From contig OZ026518.1 of the NCBI GenBank assembly GCA_964019695.1, positions 87,415,950 to 87,479,949 of the forward strand: 64,000 nucleotides of DNA, in the 5' to 3' direction. A program made the translations under genes and the position numbers. The DNA comes from Loripinus fragilis. Lineage: Eukaryota > Mollusca > Bivalvia > Lucinida > Lucinidae. This document shows, piece by piece, positions 10,650-19,613 of the stretch (position 1 is the first letter of the stretch; each line of letters opens with the position of its first letter). The notes under the pieces are model-generated. The model was given only the letters and a program-made list of their open reading frames with translations, was not told the DNA's origin and made no database searches.

Positions 10650-11990
10650 CTGTGCAAGCAGAAATAAAAAATCATAGTCAAGATTTTTAATCCTTTCCTT
10701 CATAAATATTCATGCTAGGCTCCGCCCACTACGAATAATTATATATATAAATTTGCATGTTGTACATAGAACAGAGAAATTACTTGTCATGTCCAATAGT
10801 GTAGGATCAATCTATATCCCATATTTCCATAAGCAAACAGAGTAGGCCCTGATCAGGCAGCTCTTACAAGAGCTGCCTGATCTGGGTCTGCTCTATTTGC
10901 AAAAGCTTTAAAAGGCAACTGTACAAGGTAAAGGGTTAAAAATCTAAGATTGGTATATCTGTTATCGTTGGTTACATTTGCCTTCAGATGAGTTTAAGAT
11001 GCTCGTACAATGGCCAAATCACCCTTTCTGTGTGGCCACCGCATGGAGACCTTACGATCAACGTACGGATTCATGGGCATCATAGCCTCCAGGATTTTGG
11101 TTAACTCCGCTCTATGACAAATTTGAAAAAATTGTAAGCCCGTAGCCTATAGGCACATCGCAGGTAGATTGCATGATCTCGGTACGGGCACCGCATGCTG
11201 ATTGTGCGGACACGTCAAGATTTTAGATTGTCATTTGGGCCCCAAAATTATTGTGGGCTCTTGAGATAATCGTAGGGAACTCGCAAGGATATCGCACGGG
11301 CATAGTATTATTTTTGTGCCGACGATGTGAAGATTACACAATGACTGTTTGGTTTCCGTGCGATATCCACAAGGTCTCTGTAAAGACTGTCCTGTTCTGT
11401 CGCCGAAAGAAATCGCAGGATGATGGTAAAGAATGTAAACACATACGTCACAGCTTAGAGCCACCTACGATGCCTGAAAAATCATACCGAAAATCGTAGG
11501 CAAATAGATCATATGATACCTGTGGCAAATGTAACTGAGGCATAAACCTTCATTTTCTCTCCCTCTAGATTTTATGACCATAATTTCATATTTGCACTTA
11601 CATGTACATGGATGATCACTCAAATATTCCAAATGCTGAGCATGAAAATTAAATCTTATAACTTGCAGCATACAAACAAATTTCAAATTTGAATTGTTGA
11701 TTGTTTTTTTAAAAAGCAGTACTGGTTCAACAGGGCCTTTTCCAGTCATTTTGGGAAAAGGCCCCTGGCTTAAATTAGGGAAAAAAAATGCGGCATTTTG
11801 GGACATTTTAGGAATTTTTTAGAAGTGTAAACTGCTAAAATAAAATTTACTATGTGGGGTCAACGCAACACAGTAGTTTCTCCTTATTATTTATCGCATT
11901 GTTACGACACTGATTATGGGGATAGTCAACTCCAAAACCCTGAATTGAGGAATAATCCTTAAAACTTTCAGCCATGAAGCAAGCACTTAC
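10650..11990. other. SMC6 intron C-D with palindromes and an empty insertion site
   Basis: About 10845-10905 is an inverted repeat, 'gatcaggcagctcttac' against 'agagctgcctgatctggg'. At about 10936-10942 the coding strand reads through 'gtacagttgcc' without interruption; the inverted copy carries a 6.2 kb element here. 10985-11510 is a moderately GC-richer stretch absent from the inverted copy, unrecognised. 11733-11815 holds 'cagggccttttcc', a remnant related to 20215-20577. 11935-11976 is the start of a CATGGGTGAAAGTT MITE, 15 bases after the exon C donor. Confidence 0.5.
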
Positions 11991-12109
11991 ATCTTCTCTT
12001 GATTCTTAATCTGTTTGTAGATCTGCTCAATTTCACTTTCTAAATTACTCGGCTTTCTTCTCGTGTTGATTCTCTCTTCATGGATCACTTTGGCTTTTGA
12101 TGTGTCATT
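11991..12109 (-). CDS. SMC6: SMC6 exon C (C-terminal coiled coil)
   Basis: A 119 bp exon starting in phase 0 (acceptor ...attattttag at 12110) and ending two bases into a codon before donor GTAAGT at 11990. The translation is NDTSKAKVIHEERINTRR followed by KPSNLESEIEQIYKQI. It aligns with the vertebrate stretch remembered as QICPERIEVEKSASILDKEI (about residues 844-884), where an acidic/basic segment re-enters the coiled coil. The exon is copied on the plus strand near 18.2-18.6 kb: one full copy and two truncated ones. Confidence 0.88.
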
Positions 12110-12505
12110 CTAAAATAATACCAACCAGTGTTAAACTTTGTGTTTTTTAATAATCTTCATTTGAGGGTTCGCGTTCTCATTAATGCATGTCAATCTCCAG
12201 CCATGCATTAAACCTGGGACCCATGGTTAACCTTTCGATGCACCCTTGACTTTTTAATTACAAATAAGCCAGTGCATGAGATTTCCAACGATGTGGTATG
12301 TGTGACCAGCAAAGCCTCAGATCAGCCTGCGCATATGCGCAGCTAAGGTCATGTGAAGACGTGGCCACAGCTAACAGTCTTATCTGACAGGCTAAAGCAG
12401 ATGGGGATCACATTGGGACCTCTTCGTACAAGGCGAGTGGTTTATCCATTTCACCACTACAACTCCTGATACATGTCAAAGGTTTTCTATTTCAGCATAC
12501 TATTA
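12110..12505. other. SMC6 intron with MITE fragment
   Basis: 12263-12345 is the left part of a TGAGCCGTGACATGAG-type MITE ('catgagatttccaacgatg' and 'agcctgcgcatatgcgcag'). The block 'aaccctcaaatga' just upstream of exon C (coding sense) is the segment that was tandemly joined to the exon interior in the plus-strand copy. Confidence 0.45.
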
Positions 12506-12711
12506 CAGTAAAGCATGTCTTAAGCGGCCACTCAAAAAGAACACCAAAATTGGTTTTCAATACCAAGTATCGCTTAATGCAGGTCAAACGTATTGCAGAA
12601 TGCTCCAAGGGGAGCATTCTGCAATACTTTCGACCTTCATTAAGTTACCATTTGTCTTTAAGACCTTTGTTTTATCTATTTTTAAGTGGTCGCTTAAGAC
12701 AGGTTTTACTG
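12506..12711. mobile_element. pogo/Tigger-like MITE, copy 2
   Basis: Same structure as the copy at 9495: CAGTAAA... left end, ...TTTTACTG right end, TA flanks (12504-12505 and 12712-12713). The central hairpin is 'gcagaatgctcc' against 'ggagcattctgc'. Confidence 0.85.
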
Positions 12712-12914
12712 TATATTCTAATTTCTTTATTTTATGTTGCTTTTCTTTCTCATTTTTTAAAATAAAATACTGATGCCTGTAGAGTGATACTGGCTTTTGC
12801 AACACAAATTTACATGTCATAGATTTCTGTTTCAGCAATGAACTTTGTAGTCCAATTTCAAGATGATTTAACTGATATCCCTTGTAAAGAACTAAAGGGC
12901 TTCCAGCCAGAGAG

Positions 12915-13012
12915 AAATTTTCAAAATTAATTGTCCTGGTCAGGAATTGAACCTTGGTCCTCCCTATCTGCAGTCTGACACGTTAAACACTATGCCACGA
13001 AGTCTGATCTTG
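12915..13012 (-). repeat. tRNA-like SINE-derived fragment
   Basis: On the minus strand it reads 'ggcatagtgtttaacgtg' then, about 35 bases later, GGTTCAATTCC. These resemble Pol III A and B boxes at the usual spacing. The head cannot fold into a proper tRNA cloverleaf that I can see, and no SINE body follows. It differs from the common SINE family of the window. Confidence 0.45.
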
Positions 13013-13017
13013 CAACA

Positions 13018-13258
13018 CATGGGTGAAAGTTCAAAATTTCCAAAATCCTGAACTTTCGAAACTCCAAACTTAAGTTTGCAGTACGCCCACTAAATATTCA
13101 CAATTTCAGGTTTAAATGGTCAAATGTCCTGACAGACTGAAAATAAATCAGAGAAGCTATTACAATCTCCCTAATTCAGCATTTTGAGGCTGACTTTCTG
13201 TGGAAAGTCAGCCTCAAAATCTTGAATTCAGGAATAATCCTAAAAACTTTCACCCATG
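13018..13258. mobile_element. MITE, CATGGGTGAAAGTT family, copy 2
   Basis: About 241 bp, with ends CATGGGTGAAAGTT and AACTTTCACCCATG and an internal pair 'gaggctgactttc' / 'gaaagtcagcctc'. It is close in structure to the copies at 8883, 46576, 55220 and 55694. Confidence 0.82.
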
Positions 13259-13659
13259 TGCAACAGCAGAAAAAAGAAAGAATGGTGACTTTATCACAAA
13301 ATGTCAATTCTGAATCTGTGTAAATAGGGATTTCATTCGGGCAACAATTTCAAAATTCTAAAGTGATGATTAGTGTATTTCTGGTTTTCTCTGAGCCTGC
13401 ACCCTACAGAGCTAGGCAGTCACGACCATGCTGAAAACAAGCTAAACTCACTTGTGAATTCACAATCTTCCAAAATGAAATGTTCATACAAGTATTTTTA
13501 TGCATTTTCTGGATGCCTGGAGGCTGAGATTTTGCATCCTCTGGTAGGGAACATGGCAAAATTTCACTGTCATAACCAATGATACAACCCTTTTTTCAAC
13601 CAAAAATTGAGTGATTCTGCATTCTACATAATAAAGAAACAAACCACATATAAGACACT

Positions 13660-13863
13660 TTTGTTTTGTTTGATTTGATTCTTTACCTCCCATCAACAAT
13701 CTTTCAATTAAAAAGGGACGGGTCTTCTTGGGTTGAACAAGTACTAAGCTAAGATAAATGTGTCTTGCTAAAGGACCACAGCCCAGTGACGTCGATGAGG
13801 CTTGAACCCGCTGCCCCTCGATCTCGAGTCAAGCACTCTATCACTGAGCCACTGTGCTCCCTT
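13660..13863 (-). mobile_element. tRNA-derived SINE, copy 3, with perfect target duplication
   Basis: A full-length SINE with tRNA-like head at the right end, flanked by an exact 11 bp direct repeat TATAAGACACT at 13649-13659 and 13864-13874. The intact duplication shows insertion by retrotransposition and suggests a fairly recent event. The internal promoter reads on the minus strand. Confidence 0.92.
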
Positions 13864-14100
13864 TATAAGACACTGCCAAGAGAGGATGTTCACACTATAT
13901 GATTTTTAAAAATAAATTTGCGCTATTCTGATCTTCGTCCAAACTGATTACAAAGGTAATCTGCAGGGGGGACAAGTCTCCACTAGCACTGTAAGAGTTA
14001 TTAGTGTATTGCAAAGTTGTTGTTTCTTTATTTATATATCTGCCATCAACTTCGAAATAATATACATAAATACTCATCTAAAACAACATCTGGTAAAACA

Positions 14101-14270
14101 GGCCTTTAGTTAAGAGTGCGTACCAAACATTTAATTTTCTTATTTCTCAACCAAATCATATGTCTCAATCAGACGGTTCTTTTGAGCATCCTAAACATAT
14201 GATAAAACTGACGGTTAAGAAATTTTTTACAATTTTACGCTCAAAAATTGTGTTTATCTAAATCTGTGGG
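14101..14270. mobile_element. Palindromic MITE with AAGAACC/GGTTCTT core
   Basis: It contains 'ttatttctcaaccaaatc', 'gacggttcttttgagc' and 'aacatatg' blocks, then 'acgctcaaaaattgtg'. It is a full-size but slightly degraded member of the family seen near 1.2, 10.2, 10.4, 28.3, 28.5, 30.85, 36.5, 46.3, 49.55, 51.05 and 53.6 kb. Confidence 0.65.
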
Positions 14271-14534
14271 AAAAGAATACTGAATTCTAGTTGGAACAAG
14301 TTGGGCCTTGTGAGAAAATCTGTCTTAGGGCTTTCTGCTCAGATCTAACCCAAACCTGCCTTCTCGGCTACAGAGACTAGCTAGATCATTGAAATTTTGC
14401 AAGGAGGGTCTTTGACTACTATACTTTCCAAACAGGGAATAACAAATGTGCTGATCAGTGCAGCCCGGTCTACACCTTTGTTGTTCACAAACTACAAAGA
14501 CAGGTTTTCTCGTGATGAGGCCCAGTTAAAACTA

Positions 14535-14754
14535 CTGTCGTGCCAACCAATAGTGACAGTGACACAATCTTTTGTTTACAATTGCTAAGTAAAACATTAA
14601 CTTGTACACCCCACTTGCGCAAATCGATAGATCACTTGTGTATTAATCATATCCAAAGGATATGATTAATACACAAGTGATCTATCGATCATAAGTCCCT
14701 GATAACTTTGTAAACAAAACATGATGTCACTGTCACTCTTGGCTGGCAGGACAG
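14535..14754. mobile_element. TA-flanked hairpin MITE, CTGTCGTGCCAACCAA ends, copy 1
   Basis: A 220 bp element with inverted ends (CTGTCGTGCCAACCAATAGT against ACTCTTGGCTGGCAGGACAG) and TA on each side. The centre is an almost perfect palindrome from about 14624 to 14691: 'atcgatagatcacttgtgta' with 'atatccaaaggatat' at the tip. On the coding strand its outer end is at intron position +6 of SMC6 exon B, so the last base of the donor hexamer GTATAC belongs to the element. A second copy is at 59831-60055 beside a RAD23 exon. Confidence 0.85.
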
Positions 14755-14759
14755 TATAC

Positions 14760-14897
14760 CTCTACTTCTTTCTCGTATTTTTCCAACTTGTTTTTGAGTT
14801 CTTTGATTTTGTTCTCCTGCTCCTTTAGTTTGGTGTCATAATGCTTCTGGTGACCTTTAGATGCCTCCACCTCATTCACCACTGTTCCAACTTCCTC
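14760..14897 (-). CDS. SMC6: SMC6 exon B (coiled coil)
   Basis: A 46-codon exon in phase 0 at both ends, with acceptor ...atgttacag at 14898 and donor GTATAC at 14759-14754. The translation opens EEVGTVVNEVEASKGHQKHY and ends KNKLEKYEKEVE. It is highly charged with heptad character and aligns to the vertebrate stretch remembered as DSEVDNQKRGKRHYEEKQKE (about residues 798-843). The shared HY after a basic cluster is the best anchor. The donor overlaps the end of a MITE. An unrelated repeat begins about 20 bases upstream of the acceptor, so this exon is hemmed in on both sides. Confidence 0.88.
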
Positions 14898-14917
14898 CTG
14901 TAACATACCATATCAGG

Positions 14918-15330
14918 GTTCATACAGGTAAGATTTTGTAAAATTCAAGGACTTTTCAAGGACTTCTCAAAGACTTTCCTACTGTTTTCAAGGACTGAAA
15001 ACTTAAGAAAAAAACTGATTTACATGTTAAAATTCTACTTCTGAGATGCTGGAGTCCATTACTAAAGATATCAGTTTAAGATAACTAGTATAAAATTGTG
15101 TTGCCTTTATTTGGTGCAGCATATGCTGCACCAAAAACAGGCACCACAATTTTATACTGATTTAGGTCAACAAAAAGACTGTTGAATCCTCATGTAAATG
15201 GTAAAATTCAAGGATTTTTCAAGGCCTTTGAGTGTTTTTCAAGTACTTTTCAAGGCAAATTTAATTTTCAGGGACTTTTCAAGACAGTCCTGTATATTCA
15301 AGTACTTTTCAAGCCTGTGCCAACCCTGCA
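14918..15330. mobile_element. Repeat with 'caaggacttttcaagg' words
   Basis: It starts 'agggttcatacaggtaag' and ends 'caagcctgtgccaaccct', an imperfect inverted pair. Both flanks hold several 'aaggacttttcaagg' words. The centre (about 15088-15165) is a hairpin, 'gtataaaattgtg' to 'cacaattttatac' with 'gcagcatatgctgc' at the tip. Related pieces lie at 9230-9760 and 56255-56280. No coding region seen. Confidence 0.6.
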
Positions 15331-15629
15331 TATGCACATATGACAACTAGAACTGTGGGACTTCCGAGATTGGGCCCCTCTTAATGCCCTACAGTGAAAA
15401 GAGATATTTAAACAGGTCTTCCAGGGTTTAACCAGTAAAGGGCTCACCCTGCCTTTAGCCATTGTAGCCTTTTGCTACAAAAATAGTAGACTGGCTACAA
15501 ATGTAAGTCTTTGGCTATAAGTACACTCTATATGGTTAAAAAAATACATAATTGTGAAAAAAAGTATTTTGAATGAGCTTTAGAATTTTCCAAAATGGCT
15601 TTTATTATTCATTCACTCTTTAGAGTGTG

Positions 15630-16870
15630 CAGCACCCTAGATAAGCTTTTGGGTCAATTGGGTATTTACGCAACCTGATTATCTTCAATTGCGTACTTGC
15701 AAAAACAATTGCCTATTATTTATATTTTTACGCCACATTTTTGGCAGTGATTACATACGTTTTCTTATTGAATGAAGCCATCGCGAATATGCCTACACAT
15801 AGCTCCAGATAAGGCTGCGTATTGCGCATTTACGCAATTTCATGGACCTGAAAACGCAATTAAATTCATTTCTGTGCGTATAAAAACACAATGAAAATCC
15901 TTGATACTCAATTCTGAACTTTTTCTTAGCGTATGACGCTATAGTATTCAGTTTGCGCTTGTCGTTTTTCGCATCACAAGCTGTTGTTCGGTACAAATTT
16001 ATACACGGCGTGGCACCGAATCTAGTATATTAAATTGTAAACCAGTCCAGGAATATTCTTATCGCTGTTTAGCTATACCCAATATTTACAAGATTACGAC
16101 ATTCGTCTCGCTTTACAATAACAATGGCGTAACGTGGGCAAAAATGCCCCAGAGGATTTGAATAACATCATATCGTAACTAACTCTAATACCGCGTTGGT
16201 GGTTCGAAGAATCAAAGGTGACTAGATAGATACGTTGGATTTTCCAAATAAGTTGCAAATAGCGATCTTAGATATACTAATGTTGCCAGTGTGCTTTCTG
16301 AAAGTGAAACCGAAAGTAAACAAAAAAAAATCAAGAGAAACAAGGCACGCTTTCATTGCTTTCAGACGGATACCCAATGCAAAAACTTGAAATACCCATT
16401 TTAAAACTTGAAATACCCAATTAAGCCAAAAAGAGGTGGGTAGATACCCAATTGCCTCCAATCCTTATCTGGAGCTATGCTACATATTTACTCTCATTGC
16501 CTGCCTTTCTGAGTATCAAACTAGCGGATTTTTATTGTACATGAAGCAAATCTCATCGCCTTGTTGACATTAGTTGCTCGCATCCATTTTGCAAAGTTTT
16601 TCCACTAAAATACTTGACTGGTGGCGATAATTTATTCATAAAATTTGAATTGTACTGTGCGCTCGCTAGTAAAAAAAATCAATACCCGACTGGCATTTGT
16701 ATATTACACAAATGGAAACGAAATGGACCAAATGGTACGCAATGACATCGCATGTAATTGCATACCGATCGATGGAATTGCTTTTCGGTACGCACACATT
16801 TAATTTTAATTGCTTTTTTGATGATTTTAATTGCGTATTTACGCAAATACGCTGCTTATCTAGGCTGCTG
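15630..16870. mobile_element. TIR element, CAGCACCCTAGATAAGC ends, with a nested insertion
   Basis: A 1241 bp composite. Ends are CAGCACCCTAGATAAGC and GCTTATCTAGGCTGCTG, with direct GTGTG at 15625-15629 and 16871-16875. Its outer parts match the 588 bp element at 6991. A second element (15798-16479) is inserted inside. Short ORFs of 60-95 codons on the minus strand share sequence with those of the 6991 element but resemble no known transposase. hAT-like placement is inference. Confidence 0.8.
15798..16479. mobile_element. Nested TIR element, CATAGCTCCAGATAAGG ends
   Basis: A 682 bp element with perfect 17 bp inverted ends CATAGCTCCAGATAAGG / CCTTATCTGGAGCTATG, flanked by direct CTACA at 15793-15797 and 16480-16484. 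Its termini share AGATAAG with the host element, so the two families are probably related. A 50 bp relic with nearly the same ends lies at about 58542-58593. Confidence 0.82.
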
Positions 16871-17646
16871 GTGTGATATTTAAATACAGAAAAGATTCTT
16901 GATATGTCTTTTTGGATAAAACCTTGGCTAATGTCAAAGACATTTGGCTCCAACTTTTCCCATTTGTCTAAAGTGTTGGCTACAACAAATATTCAGCCAG
17001 GGTTAACTCTGCACTACTAAGAAGAGGATATAAGAATCTATAATGAGTGTGAGGGCAGGATAGAAAAATCTGTAACGAGGATCGCTGCTTGGCATCACGA
17101 AGCTTGCCGAATGATGACATACGGTGATCCTGAGGGACAGATTTTTCTGTCCTACCCTCACACGAATAATAGATTCTTTTTCTTGCTCACCACTGTTTTT
17201 ATTTGTTTATTTATTTATCTATTTATTTCGAAATAAGCTTCCAGAAGTCCCTGACTACGCTCAGATGCAATTTCACATGATGACGTCATGGGTAAGATAG
17301 CATGGGTAAGATAAGATTTTCTATCCCAGGGTAAAATCTCAGATATCCTTATCCGGTGTGCAAGAGTAAAAAGTCTTGCTCAAGGACACAACACAGTGCT
17401 TCCGGTGAGGCTTGAGCCCTTGTGGTAGTGTGGGTCCTTGTTTGGTGGTGTGGCTTTTAGTGTCCTTTCTAGTTTTACAATCATCTTGCTGCAGAAGTAA
17501 GAGCTGGTTGCTTTCCTTTAAGTATGTTGTGGCTATCTATGTTTTGTCTTTTCCTCAAGGTGTCCTGGATTGGTCTGCAGCCTGTGATTGTGGTTAAATA
17601 GCAGACAAAGTTTAGGTTTTACTGTATTTTTAAGAAAGTTAGGTAC
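16871..17646. other. SMC6 intron A-B with a palindromic MITE and SINE remnant
   Basis: About 17030-17178 is an inverted-repeat element: 'agaatctata' with 'gtgagggcaggatag' on the left, 'ctgtcctaccctcacac' and 'aatagattctt' on the right. 17375-17420 resembles part of the SINE body ('cttgctcaaggacacaacac'). 'ggttttactg' at 17615-17624 is a pogo/Tigger-type end that begins 23 bases after the exon A donor in coding sense. Confidence 0.5.
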
Positions 17647-17817
17647 CTTTATATTATCTGCAGCATCTATCTTTATTTTCATCTGTGCTTCAATGTCCTT
17701 GAACTTCACATCCAGCTCCTTGAGTTTCTGGTCCTCGGCCTGCCAAGCTGCCACCTTACTCTCCTTCTGGCTCTCAAGCTCTAGAAGCTTATCATCCAAC
17801 AATTTCTCTTCTTCTTC
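17647..17817 (-). CDS. SMC6: SMC6 exon A (coiled coil after the hinge)
   Basis: A 57-codon exon in phase 0. The donor is GTACCT at 17646. The upstream boundary is the only usable AG, in '...ttaataaag' at 17818, but it lacks a good pyrimidine tract because a minisatellite abuts it; the start is therefore uncertain. The translation EEEEKLLDDKLLELESQKES continues with KVAAWQAEDQKLKELDVKFK and ends DAADNIK. It is a charged coiled coil aligning to about residues 741-797 of vertebrate SMC6. Most of the exon is repeated at 17914-18003. Upstream SMC6 exons are not found on this strand to the right. Confidence 0.8.
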
Positions 17818-17821
17818 CTTT

Positions 17822-17913
17822 ATTAATACATGGGGAAAATATTAATACATGGGGAAAATATTGATACATGGGTGAAAATATTAATACATGGGGAAAATAT
17901 TAATACATGGGTG
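17822..17913. repeat. Minisatellite, ~19-20 bp unit, five copies
   Basis: The unit is 'attaatacatggggaaaat' with variants 'tgatacatgggtgaaaat'. It sits exactly between the two copies of SMC6 exon A sequence and just left of the assembly gap. It may be a real expansion or an artefact of gap filling. Confidence 0.8.
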
Positions 17914-18003
17914 AATTTCACATCGAGCTCCTTGAGTTTCTGGTCCTCGGCCTGCCAAGCTGCCACCTTACTTTCCTTCTGGCTCTCAAGCTCTAGAAGC
18001 TTA
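17914..18003 (-). pseudogene. SMC6: Second partial copy of SMC6 exon A, cut by the gap
   Basis: About 90 bp repeats the middle of exon A (coding AWQAEDQKLKELDVKF) in the same orientation with only a few base changes. It then enters the run of N. On its 3' side (coding sense) it passes directly into the minisatellite, which brings a stop codon soon after. It is a local duplication or an assembly overlap. Confidence 0.75.
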
Positions 18004-18203
18004 NNNNNNNNNNNNNNNNNNNNNNNNNNNNNNNNNNNNNNNNNNNNNNNNNNNNNNNNNNNNNNNNNNNNNNNNNNNNNNNNNNNNNNNNNNNNNNNNN
18101 NNNNNNNNNNNNNNNNNNNNNNNNNNNNNNNNNNNNNNNNNNNNNNNNNNNNNNNNNNNNNNNNNNNNNNNNNNNNNNNNNNNNNNNNNNNNNNNNNNNN
18201 NNN
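18004..18203. other. Assembly gap (200 N)
   Basis: Exactly 200 unknown bases separate minus-strand SMC6 exon A copies from plus-strand copies of exon C. The round length marks a scaffold gap of nominal size. The gene changes orientation across it. Confidence 0.99.
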
Positions 18204-18242
18204 CAATTCACTGCAGCGTTGATTGGTATCATTTAATTTTAG

Positions 18243-18323
18243 AATGACATCCAAAGCCATAGTGATCCATGAAGAGAGAATCAACACGCGTAGAAAGCGG
18301 AGTAATTTAGAAAATGAAATTGA
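18243..18323 (+). pseudogene. SMC6: Truncated SMC6 exon C copy 1
   Basis: It begins after an intact '...taattttag' acceptor and matches the first ~82 bases of exon C, but has a 2 bp loss near its start that shifts the frame. The exon match stops after 'gaaattga'. What follows, 'ccctcaaatgtaaat', resembles intron sequence from upstream of the exon, so the tandem junction joins exon interior to upstream intron. Confidence 0.85.
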
Positions 18324-18372
18324 CCCTCAAATGTAAATCATTATTATTATTAAATTATTGATATTATTTTAA

Positions 18373-18455
18373 AATGACACATCAAAAGCCAAAGTGATTC
18401 ATGAAGAGAGAATCAACACGCGAAGAAAGCCGAGTAATTTAGAAAGTGAAATTGA
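18373..18455 (+). pseudogene. SMC6: Truncated SMC6 exon C copy 2, acceptor lost
   Basis: The same 5' part of exon C as copy 1, cut at the same 'gaaattga' junction. The bases just before it are AA (18371-18372) instead of the AG acceptor, so it should not be spliced in. The tandem period from copy 1 to copy 2 to the full copy is about 130 bases. Confidence 0.85.
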
Positions 18456-18501
18456 CCCTCAAATGTAAATTATTATTATTAAATTATTGGTATTATTTTA
18501 G

Positions 18502-18620
18502 AATGACACATCGAAAGCCAAAGTGATCCATGAAGAGAGAATCAACACGAGAAGAAAGCCGAGTAATTTAGAAAGTGAAATTGAACAGATCTACAAACAG
18601 ATTAAGAATCAAGAGAAGAT
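18502..18620 (+). CDS. SMC6: SMC6 exon C, complete plus-strand copy
   Basis: All 119 bases are present with intact acceptor (...attttag) and donor (GTAAGT). It differs from the minus-strand exon C at two positions seen, both synonymous (TCG/TCA Ser and GAA/GAG Glu). The protein encoded is therefore identical. Flanking intron is also homologous, including the MITE that begins 15 bases after the donor. The copy is either the other allele on a misoriented contig or one arm of an inverted duplication kept under purifying selection. Confidence 0.85.
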
Positions 18621-18980
18621 GTAAGTGCTTGCTTCATGGCTGAAAGTTTCCAGGATTATTCCTGAATTCAGCCCCGAGGTTATAAAACTTTTTTTCATGA
18701 TCAACTCAGCTGAGCACAAAATTTATCCTGCTCATAAATGTTAAAATGCCAATAATTGTTGGCATTTTAACATTTATTAGCATGATAAATACAACATCTG
18801 AGAAATTTAAAGGAAGAAACTTCTTCATTTGTCGGAATTTTAGTTTTTATGAGCAGTTGAAATATTGTGCTCAGTTTTTGAGTTTAGCACGAAAAAAGTA
18901 TTATAACCTCGAGGCTAGGATTTTGGAGTTGACTTTCCACAGAAAGTTAGTGCCATAATCCTAATTTCAGGCATGATATA
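18621..18980. other. Plus-strand SMC6 intron with MITE pieces
   Basis: It starts as a CATGGSTGAAAGTT MITE whose right part returns near 18905-18960 ('aggattttggagttgactt'). Between them 'tgttaaaatgccaataattg' is followed by its complement (18738-18775), a short hairpin inside another inserted palindrome bounded by 'cccgaggttataa' and 'ttataacctcgagg'. Confidence 0.45.
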
Positions 18981-19193
18981 TTAACTCTTTCCTTGCTGGG
19001 GACAACTTTTGTCATCTGCTGATAACCTTTGCAAACAGTTTGGGCTCAGATCAGGACTGCTAGAACTTCCTTCGGTCCTGATCTGCATCCAAACTGTTTG
19101 ACACTCTGATAGTTTTCCTAAGAGAATGTTTTGAAAAAAAGTCAGCAGATGACAACAAAAGCATGAAAAATTACCCAGCATGCAAAGAGTTAA
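18981..19193. mobile_element. MITE, TTAACTCTTTGCATGC family, copy 1
   Basis: A ~213 bp element from 'ttaactctttccttgctggg' to 'cccagcatgcaaagagttaa'. Internal inverted blocks 'gtcatctgctgataacc' and 'gtcagcagatgac' surround a 'gatcaggactgc'/'ggtcctgatc' core. Related copies are near 37.29, 42.61 and 47.55 kb. Confidence 0.75.
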
Positions 19194-19255
19194 TTCAATA
19201 TTCCATGATTTGAGTTCGGAGAACAGTTTTTCCCCTTCTTTCTAATTCTTATCAC

Positions 19256-19336
19256 TGATGTAACAAGGTTTTTCATTGGCTAAGATGTAACAAGGTTTTT
19301 CATTGGCTAAGATGTAACAAGGTTTTTCCTTGGCTG
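19256..19336. repeat. Three tandem ~29 bp units
   Basis: 'gatgtaacaaggtttttcat' plus 'tggctaa' is repeated three times, the last slightly changed ('ttccttggctgg'). It lies in the intron of the plus-strand SMC6 copy. Confidence 0.8.
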
Positions 19337-19396
19337 GACAAGAATCTCATACAGGTTGCTATTCTACAATAGTAGCATGAGCCATGCATTTTCGCA

Positions 19397-19613
19397 CAGG
19401 TGAAAGATTTCAGGATTAATCCTAAATTCAGGATTTGAGGCTCAAAATCCTGACTTTAGCTGATTATAATAGCTTCTCTGATTAGTTTTCAGTTGATCTA
19501 AACACAATTAGTCATTTAAACTTGAAATATTTCATTATTGTAGGCATCCTGCAAGTTTTAAAATTTGAATTTCTAAAGTTCAGGATTATGGAAATTTTGA
19601 ACTTTCACCCATG
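19397..19613. mobile_element. MITE, CATGGGTGAAAGTT family, reverse copy
   Basis: It reads from 'caggtgaaagatttcaggat' to 'gaactttcacccatg'. The internal order is reversed relative to the copy at 8883, and one end is degraded. Another partial member spans about 20055-20200. Confidence 0.65.

Noticed and set aside
17823..18287. 154-codon open frame crossing the run of N
   Set aside because: It is created by unknown bases between two SMC6 fragments of opposite orientation; not a real frame.
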